DNA from: Glandiceps talaboti
Taxonomy: Eukaryota; Hemichordata; Enteropneusta; Spengelidae
Length of the DNA: 64,000 nt
Reading direction: 5' to 3'
Assembly: GCF_964340395.1 (NCBI RefSeq)
Contig: NC_135555.1
Span: 22,682,725 to 22,746,724, forward strand
The first letter of the stretch is position 1. Each line of letters starts with the position of its first letter. Made by a program: the position numbers and the translations under genes. The notes under the pieces were generated by a model that made no database searches, was not told the DNA's origin, and saw only the letters and a program-made list of their open reading frames with translations. Below, piece by piece: positions 59,401 to 64,000 of this stretch.

Positions 59401-61519
59401 TCGCCAGTGATATAAAAGTAAAATTGGGGAAAGTAATGGCACTTTTGAAAGTTTTTACTCATATTTCGAACACAGCAGAACCAGTGACATAGACAATGTG
59501 TTGTCGTGACATAGGCATGCGTTGTTGTGAGGTAGAACGACCAGAGTATATATTCCATATTTTTTTATTGAACCTGGCTTGCGCATGGTACAATACTACA
59601 TTTTATCTGTCTCAACTACCCATTTCGAGTACCACAGGAAGGTCTTGTGTATTGGTAATAGCCAAACGATGTAATTTGAAAACAATCTATTGGATGACTA
59701 ATTTTCTTCTTCATAACAGACATTTCCAATGCCTCATCAGCATCACTGATGAGACAATAATGATAAATTAATCCTCTGGGGAAAATACATCAAATCAGAA
59801 ATTCCTACACGTTGACTTACCTTGGCTGGTATGTTATACTCAGCTTTAGCTGGGCTACCTGGATATTCTAAATCCTCAACCAAGGTGTCTTTGATAGCCT
59901 CTACATCATGGTGGAAATTCAAGTAGTTACAGAGACTAGCTTTACTTGGATCCAGGTATTTCTGAGCCAGTGTTTGCATCTCATTCTCTGTCACGTCTGG
60001 TGGACCAGGAAAACTACGATAGAACTGTAACACAAATGAAAATAAAGTTCAACGTCTGACCGAAAAAATAAAGATCTACAGATAGGACGATATTCCAACA
60101 GAAAATCCTCGCATCAATAACTATACTACGCTGTTTTGATTTGTGATATGTAACTATATCAGGTATCTATGTTACACTGTGATGTAGCGTTTAAAGTCTA
60201 ATTTCAAACACAGTATGTATGTCACGTGACTGTCACATGATGTCCATGTGATTTCTTCCTTACATGACTTTCTGTGACCAACCCATTGTGGTGACTCTGT
60301 CAAAATCTTCATAACACATTTGTCATGTGACTGTCACATGATGTCCATGTGATTTCTTTCTGACATGCCTTTCTGTGACCAATCCATTCTGGTGTCTGTC
60401 AACATCTACATAACACATTTGTCATGTGACTGTCACATGGTGTCCATGTGATTTCTTTCTTACCTGGCTTTCTGTGACCAATCCATTGTGGTGTCTGTCA
60501 AAGTCTTCGTAACAAGTTCTGACATTGATTCCATGGTATTTATAAAATGGTGCAATTCTCCTCAGAATATCAGTACATCTACTACGAAAGGATGGACTGA
60601 GAGGACGTTGAGAGCGATGTGTCCCCAGACTAAAGGATATAAAGAAAATAACGTTTTGGAAATGTGTCACATAACAACTATATAAAATCTCGACTGAGAG
60701 CAATAAATATCAATAGCGACTTCACAATAAATGTCAGTATGTGTCAGATGATAAACACATCTAATTGCATTTTGGAAAACAACAGCCACTAGTATTGAGG
60801 GTGATAAATATTGATAACGACCTTATAATAAATGTGTCTAAAAGATAAACATAATTCTGAAATTGTCACTGAGGGTAATAAACATTAATAATGACTCCAC
60901 AATATCCCATGGTGATTACATCAACAATATAAACTTCACGATATCCCTTCATAATTATAACAATAGCAATTTCACTATATTCCAGGGTAATAATACCAAT
61001 AATGACTTTGTCATATCCCACTATGATTATATGAGTAATAACCTCATTATATCATTAATAACTTTGTGACATCACAGGTTTATAATGCTACTTATGAAAT
61101 ATTATCATACCAGGAGAATAATCGATATAATGACCCAAGAATTTCAAAAGGTTAACAATACAATAATGACTTTGTGATATCTGGGCAATATATTTCATTA
61201 TCTCATCTGTAATAAGTATTCAATAGCAAAGTGATATACTTACTATTCTGTGACTTCTACTTTTCTTGCTTGTGGTTCAGTCTTCAAATCATTTGGTTCA
61301 AAAACTGTGAAAAATACAATTTTAGATAAAAAAGTTACCACTCACTTTTAAAATAATGTCACATAAATTGTTCTAAATTACTGTCAATCAATCAATCAAT
61401 CATTCAATCAATCAATCAATCAGTCAATCTATCAATTAATCAATCACGCAATCAATCAATCAGTCAGTCAGTCAGTCAGTCAGTCAATCAATCACTCAGT
61501 CAGTCAGTCAGTCAGTCAG

Positions 61520-61574
<55 letters not shown>

Positions 61575-63849
61575 CTCACTCACTCAATCAGTCAATCAGT
61601 CAATCAATCAATCAATCAATCGAGTGCCTGTATCCAATACAAAGTAAAGTTCAGAGGCACTGTACAGTTAAATATTGAAAACCTTCGCGTTTTAAGGTTT
61701 TTCCTGAAGGCATTGACTGTGGGTGTCTGTCAGAGCTCCGGTGTCAATTTGTTTTAAAGACGAGGTGTGGCATGTGAGAAAGCATGGCCACCAAAGGAAT
61801 TAATTTTAATATTGTCACTGAAAACATTTCATTTTTAGTGACTCTCATAATGTCAGTAATGCAGGTTTAATGAAAAAAAAACATACATCGACAGGACAAC
61901 ATCTTTTGAACAGAAACATGTGACTACTCCAAAATTTGTGGTCGATATGTGTTATTGATTTTGATTTTACTAGTTCATAACCCTGTTACCCAATTAAACA
62001 GATATTCTGTGTACTATCCCAGAATACTCACCACAATCGATGACATCAGAGAATTTACGATAATTAATCATTCCATCGTTTTTATCTTCGTATTTATCTG
62101 TCAGTGCCTGCTCATCTTCGGGGAATAGTTGTATTCCAAAGCTTTGATCCAGAACACGCTTAAATTGTGATGCTGTGGGGAAAAAAATGCATACTTTTAA
62201 TTACAAACATCTGTTCCCAATAACAGTATCAAATCTACAGAGTAATCTACCGTTATGGTTCAATCAATACCAGCTGCTAACAATAATGATACAATAAATA
62301 TGATAATATCTCTTAAATAAATAGTTCAATATGTACATCATTTCTTATAAAAACATTTCAATTTTAATGGTTCATACAAATATTTGTGTATGTTATGATA
62401 CATTTAGATGAATAACAATAAATGTGACTTGCATTATTTCTGTATTATTCATTGCTTAGGCTTAAAAATGAAAATTATGTGGTTCCAATTATGCTCAATT
62501 TTAGAATAGGTGGGATAGGTAGATTTTTTATGTTATTTTTTATATACCGGGGGTATATATTTTTTCATATGTGAGTGTCTAGTTAAGGTAGTTATGTTTT
62601 CCACTGTTTACCATATGGTCTCTGTGTTATTAGTTTCTTCTCATCAGATGTACAGCCAGTACAGACTGGAAGAACAGATTTGTATTGTCTTTTTAAGATG
62701 GTGCCAGTTTTTGCATCATCCACTATTTCTTTGCGAGAGATATCACAATTGTCCTGATTTTTTCCCTTGAATATGTAAAATAATGTTTAGGGTGAAAACC
62801 TATAGGTGGGGTTCGGGTAACCAGAACCAAACAATTTTTTTGCCTTACAACAAGTCTATAGGTTTTTTGCTTTGAACTCCCTATCAGTAGAATGAATAAC
62901 AGACTACGTTACTTTAAGGAGAGTTTAGCCTAGGAAATAGTCATCAGGGATTTTTGGCTCTTGTCTATGTAGGGAAGGCAAGAGCCAAAAATCCCCACAT
63001 GACAGTCTAGAAAATTTATGATTATGTGTAGTTAGTGATCTGAATACATAACGTCATGCTGACCATGTTGGATTTATCTACATTTTTATTTGCCATCATG
63101 TGAGAAATATGTAATACGTAGAATAGCAATATAGATATGTTTTTTAATAATAATTTTCTGAATAAATGGGTCAATCTGTTGACAAAGACTGAAGTACGCA
63201 GTCAAAAATATCAGATAACAATTTTCAAGTTTGTGTTTGGATCAAAAGTTTAAAAATTACCAACACTGAATTACCAACACAGATGAACTTTCATTTAAAG
63301 ATGTTTTTTATTGTTCAACTCAGGCAAATAATTATGATATCAACTCTTCATTTAGTTAATGACATTAACAGTAACAGCATGCACACTACTACAATTACAC
63401 TAGACATGAGGTATAATTTCTTGAAGTTCAAACAAAATCCATGGTCAGCAATCAACTGAACTGTTTCTTTCATGCAGTTACTGTTCATATCATTAATTTA
63501 ACTAAATAAAGAGTCTACACTGTGTATGTGATATTTGTCTCTTATCTTTCTTGTGTCTATCTCAACATGAAACCTTGTGATCAGACTCACTGATCTTAAT
63601 AGTTCATTTAACAGCTTGGGCAAGCTTTTCTGCAAAGAGCTGTAATATGTGGTATGTAGAGAGTGAAAGTCCCCACACTTCTGAAACTGTGTACTGCAAT
63701 GTATGTTATGTAGATTATTTCAACTTACTTGAAATGTAACCAGATCTGAGTCTGTCATAGTCTTTGAAGAACTCGGTCACACGAGCTCGTCTGGAGAGAA
63801 TCTTAGTTCGGATCTGATCCTCCAACACATTGATAGATCTTTCAGACAT
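47241..63849 (-). CDS. Multi-EF-hand-like protein gene, 14 coding exons (whole gene)
   Basis: Spliced minus-strand gene from an ATG at 63849 to a TAA at 47241, about 928 codons. All introns are GT-AG and phases agree except at exon 13. The product repeats a module of about 110 residues eight times. Each has a first hand with a loop like D-Y/F-D-R-x-x-x-G-x-I/V-S followed by QF..xL, and a second half ending NYxxF. First-hand loops are in exons 1, 4, 6, 7/8, 10, 11, 12 and 14. The loops are longer than the canonical 12-residue D-x-D-x-D-G-x-I-x-x-x-E pattern and lack its last Glu, so calcium binding is doubtful. There is no signal peptide or membrane segment. Architecture resembles large axonemal EF-hand proteins such as the EFCAB6 type, but I cannot assign orthology. 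An in-frame TGA (exon 8), and a frameshift plus TAA (exon 13), break this copy. Confidence 0.85.
47885..48166. mobile_element. MITE with AATAGGCC ends, copy 2 (intron 13)
   Basis: Left end ACGCCTTTCCAAAAATTTGCC and right end TCTGGAATGGCCTATTA form a short TIR (AATAGGCCTTTCCA type). The interior contains CTCTACTTCCTGTGTGTG and CCTTGGGGGTATACATGG, shared with copies at 46088 and 57677. It ends 25 bp from the exon 13 donor. Confidence 0.7.
48191..48400 (-). CDS. EF-hand-like gene, exon 13, frameshifted with a stop
   Basis: Acceptor TCCTTCAG and donor AGG|GTATGT are good. It opens in the expected phase: FQSPVDPNYVEYLKFNDEIE. Near 48335-48345 the frame must shift by one missing base (or two extra) to continue IFTVKNLEKAPLLTPQQ, then a TAA at about 48264-48266, then NVPVEVEQNVLPPEEKMCLQ and QTLERLANR. 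The exon length (210) breaks the phase sum, while 211 would restore it, which supports a 1-nt loss. Confidence 0.7.
48472..48720 (+). mobile_element. tRNA-derived SINE (intron 12)
   Basis: The RNA polymerase III A box TGGCTGAGTGG (48483-48493) and B box GGTTCGATCCC (48526-48536) are correctly spaced. A non-tRNA body with ACGCAGGCTTTCCTCAGGTA and CTCTGGTTTACTCC follows. It is antisense to the host gene. No acceptor-stem pairing or downstream T-run of a functional tRNA is seen. Confidence 0.75.
48843..48895. repeat. Dispersed repeat end, inverted relative to 29054-29105
   Basis: GACCAATCAGATCTCTTGAT and TTGCACCATCAATATACTGG match the reverse complement of 29054-29105. It ends with TATAATATAATGCC. 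Probably the terminal part of a MITE family, here in intron 12. Confidence 0.55.
49147..49295 (-). CDS. EF-hand-like gene, exon 12
   Basis: Module 7 first hand: VMKERIRILEFLRDYDKLRT, GRMKKETFRRALDPANLGLK, ending in phase 2 with donor GTAAGT. The intron before it (49296-53627) holds the 3.7-kb minisatellite. Confidence 0.88.
49735..53405. repeat. Minisatellite in intron 11, 44-49-bp unit
   Basis: About 79 tandem copies of GAGTGGAGGTGTAAATGGTA plus ACGATACTGTATAGGAACTA and GACT. Units differ by a variable joint (none, GT, or ATGTG) and by AACGATACTG, AATGATACTG or AACAATACTG, with the GTGTCAATGG variant clustered at 50910-51110 and 51460-51850. It fills most of the intron between exons 11 and 12. 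Being in the transcribed region, length changes would alter the intron only. Confidence 0.95.
53628..54121 (-). CDS. EF-hand-like gene, exon 11
   Basis: Largest exon (494 bp). Linker VFTQVEPNLEKTPTNEVPTQ, a helix NVMERMRQRAMQRRVLAKP, module 6 loop FQDFDRHNRGHVTNSQFRQC, second half FNYLRFLEELQPG, then a possible coiled coil (YQERLVELHAVNSRVVNLEK). Acceptor TATTACCAG, donor GTGAGT, phase 0 out. Confidence 0.9.
55106..55316 (-). CDS. EF-hand-like gene, exon 10
   Basis: Module 5: VNEYFQDFDPLRNGSISQTR, FRIGLTAMGLSTMGQSNLSE, then GRVLWPNFKVDVDT. Acceptor ATCTTTCAG, donor GTAACT, phase 1 out. Confidence 0.88.
55425..55570. repeat. Degenerate tandem repeat in intron 9
   Basis: Four or five loose copies of TTTTCTAGTGTACAAGTATGTATA with a period of about 35-40 bp. 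Confidence 0.6.
55921..56069 (-). CDS. EF-hand-like gene, exon 9
   Basis: Linker and helix before module 5: EFVGFTIGSDEMKDAGDASV, KKPVDISKVNFEEVLGRIRH. Acceptor TGATTGCAG, donor TGG|GTAGGA (a weaker donor), phase 0 out. Confidence 0.82.
56299..56441. repeat. Compound trinucleotide microsatellite in intron 8
   Basis: (CTT)n, then (CAA)n, (CGA)n and (CAA)n in direct succession, preceded by a T-run. Encoded poly-Asn/poly-Asp or poly-Leu frames are by-products. Confidence 0.95.
56901..57069 (-). CDS. EF-hand-like gene, exon 8, with in-frame TGA
   Basis: Acceptor TTTTCAACAG and phase 0 are consistent with exon 7. It reads SKANTRNITFSQFGRI, then TGA at 57017-57019, then HFLSLNVQSEDFKLLCRKFE and NYPAFVQAVDR. 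The pattern before and after the stop continues module 4 without shift, so the TGA replaces a codon that is hydrophobic in the other modules. Ends in phase 1 with donor GTAATA. Confidence 0.75.
57163..57541. mobile_element. MITE of about 380 bp, intron 7, inverted to the copy in intron 1
   Basis: From TTTGGTTCCGGTTCCCCGAC to TAATCGGAACCGCACAATTT. Its reverse complement matches 62463-62848 over the full length, with about a fifth of positions changed. Short TIR ends of the GGTTCCG type. Confidence 0.75.
57677..57930. mobile_element. MITE with AATAGGCC ends, copy 3 (intron 7)
   Basis: Left end TAATAGGCCTTTCCAAAATT. The interior matches 47885-48166. The right TIR is missing: similarity stops after TTTCCTGTTT. 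Confidence 0.7.
57983..58176 (-). CDS. EF-hand-like gene, exon 7
   Basis: Starts with linker AFNDPDLEKKPTMEVKRPPL and ends inside the module 4 loop at MMYAYFKDYDR, with donor GTATGT. Acceptor TATCTGCAG. Splitting the loop between exons occurs only here and, more loosely, at exon 1. Confidence 0.87.
58773..59037 (-). CDS. EF-hand-like gene, exon 6
   Basis: Whole module 3 in one exon: FRDHDRLRSYIITENQF as first hand, then LSRSDIQKVVDYYKIKDGRV and RYKEFCDLMES. The loop has Tyr where the others have Gly. Acceptor TAATTCAG, donor GTAAGT, phase 1 out. Confidence 0.9.
59821..60024 (-). CDS. EF-hand-like gene, exon 5
   Basis: 204 bp, phase 0 at both ends. Completes module 2: FYRSFPGPPDVTENEMQTLA, then LCNYLNFHHDVEAIKD, followed by a linker YPGSPAKAEYNIPAK. 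Confidence 0.88.
60221..60463 (-). repeat. Tandem duplicates of the exon 4 end and its intron
   Basis: Three direct repeats of about 100 bp start at 60221, 60322 and 60421 (GTCATGTGACTGTCACATG). The third runs into the real exon 4. The first two carry decayed copies of its last 50 bp: copy 2 reads YVDVDRHQNGLVTE on the minus strand with the donor changed to GTCAG, and copy 1 has a 2-nt insertion but keeps a GTAAG-like site. Confidence 0.8.
60464..60629 (-). CDS. EF-hand-like gene, exon 4
   Basis: Acceptor ATCCTTTAG, donor CAG|GTAAG. Contains a basic stretch (RSQRPLSPSFRSRCTDILRR) and the second EF-like loop YEDFDRHHNGLVTESQ, ending in phase 0. Its last 50 bp and the adjoining intron are copied twice more just downstream (60221-60463). 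Confidence 0.88.
61244..61304 (-). CDS. EF-hand-like gene, exon 3
   Basis: Short linker exon (61 bp) between TTTTTCACAG and GTAAGTATA. Reads VFEPNDLKTEPQARKVEVTE and joins exon 4 through a split Tyr codon. It resembles the acidic/Lys linkers at the starts of exons 7, 9 and 11. Confidence 0.8.
61381..61621. repeat. (CAAT)n/(CAGT)n microsatellite in intron 2
   Basis: About 240 bp of tetranucleotide repeat with interspersed CAAT, CAGT and CACT blocks. Confidence 0.95.
62032..62172 (-). CDS. EF-hand-like gene, exon 2
   Basis: Acceptor CCCCACAG, donor GTGAGT. Completes module 1: SQFKRVLDQSFGIQLFPED, then NDGMINYRKFSDVIDC. Phases in and out are 1 and 1. Confidence 0.88.
62463..62848. mobile_element. 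MITE of about 385 bp, intron 1, inverted to the copy in intron 7
   Basis: From ATTATGTGGTTCCAATTATG to GGTAACCAGAACCAAACAAT; the reverse complement of 57163-57541. Together they flank exons 2-7 in opposite orientations. Confidence 0.75.
62948..62995. repeat. Perfect 17-bp-stem hairpin in intron 1
   Basis: GGGATTTTTGGCTCTTG and its exact complement are separated by 14 bases. The stem is too short for a typical microRNA precursor. Confidence 0.6.
63729..63849 (-). CDS. EF-hand-like gene, coding exon 1 (start)
   Basis: Begins MSERSINVLEDQIRTKILSR and ends within the first EF-like loop (FKDYDRLRSGYIS), with donor A|GTAAGT and phase 1. The ATG is the first in frame and gives a start without a signal peptide. 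A partial duplicate of this start lies upstream at about 63938-63975. Confidence 0.85.
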
Positions 63850-63937
63850 CTTGAATGATGTCCAGTTGTGCCCTTGTGGTCAGATTCACGTCAACGGTTT
63901 TCCCTTTTTATTCTAGTAAACATAAACAGAATAAATA

Positions 63938-63980
63938 CATTGATAGTTCTTTCAGGCATCATGAACGATGTTCCATTGTT
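63938..63980 (-). pseudogene. Partial duplicate of the first coding exon
   Basis: The minus strand reads ATGCCTGAAAGAACTATCAA (MPERTINV), nearly the same as the true start ATGTCTGAAAGATCTATCAA (MSERSINV), with similar 5' flank (GGAACATCGTTCATG against GGACATCATTCAAG). Similarity ends about 33 bp downstream. It lies about 120 bp upstream of the real exon. Confidence 0.7.
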
Positions 63981-64000
63981 TTCCCTTTTATTCAAGTAAA

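Noticed and set aside
62948-62995. microRNA precursor
   Set aside because: The stem is only 17 bp with a 14-nt loop, which is shorter than typical animal precursors.

Overview
The window is animal nuclear DNA. It has a spliced gene with GT-AG introns, CR1/L2-type LINE fragments, a tRNA-derived SINE, DNA transposons with target-site duplications, MITEs, microsatellites and two large satellite fields. It is AT-rich with very low gene density. Most likely it comes from an invertebrate, perhaps a deuterostome or a lophotrochozoan; the sequence alone does not let me name the species.

Layout. 1-5168: sparse sequence with a complete TTAA-flanked terminal-inverted-repeat (TIR) element (1319-3144) and a perfect 106-bp inverted repeat (3249-3629). 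5169-27230: a composite repeat locus. Each iteration has a leader with an exon-like 19-bp minisatellite, then a long array of an 88-92-bp satellite, then a hairpin-bearing tail. Iteration 1 has about 12 kb of array (with a LINE inserted), iteration 2 about 5.7 kb, and a third is collapsed to about 40 bp of satellite. 27231-30045: TATAG-type simple repeats with foldback elements. 30046-32710: thirteen tandem cassettes of about 201 bp; each has a 124-bp exon-like core between consensus splice acceptor and donor sites, yet carries stops in all frames. 33973-43185: two copies of a C-tract-rich TIR transposon (A). The second is interrupted by a related element (B), and the uninterrupted copy proves a TAA target duplication. 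LINE, kinase-pseudogene and simple-repeat debris lie between and after them. 46738-63849 (minus strand): the one clear host gene, 14 coding exons for about 928 residues, built of eight EF-hand-like modules. Its introns hold minisatellites, MITEs and a SINE.

The EF-hand gene reads cleanly through most exon junctions, but this copy has an in-frame TGA in exon 8 and a 1-nt frameshift plus a TAA in exon 13. It is therefore either a damaged or polymorphic allele, or carries sequence errors. Duplicated pieces of exon 4 and exon 1 lie beside the intact exons. The most unusual structures are the splice-site-bearing exon-like cassette arrays, and their apparent relationship (shared acceptor-side sequence and GAAGACC-rich cores) to the minisatellites that introduce the satellite fields.
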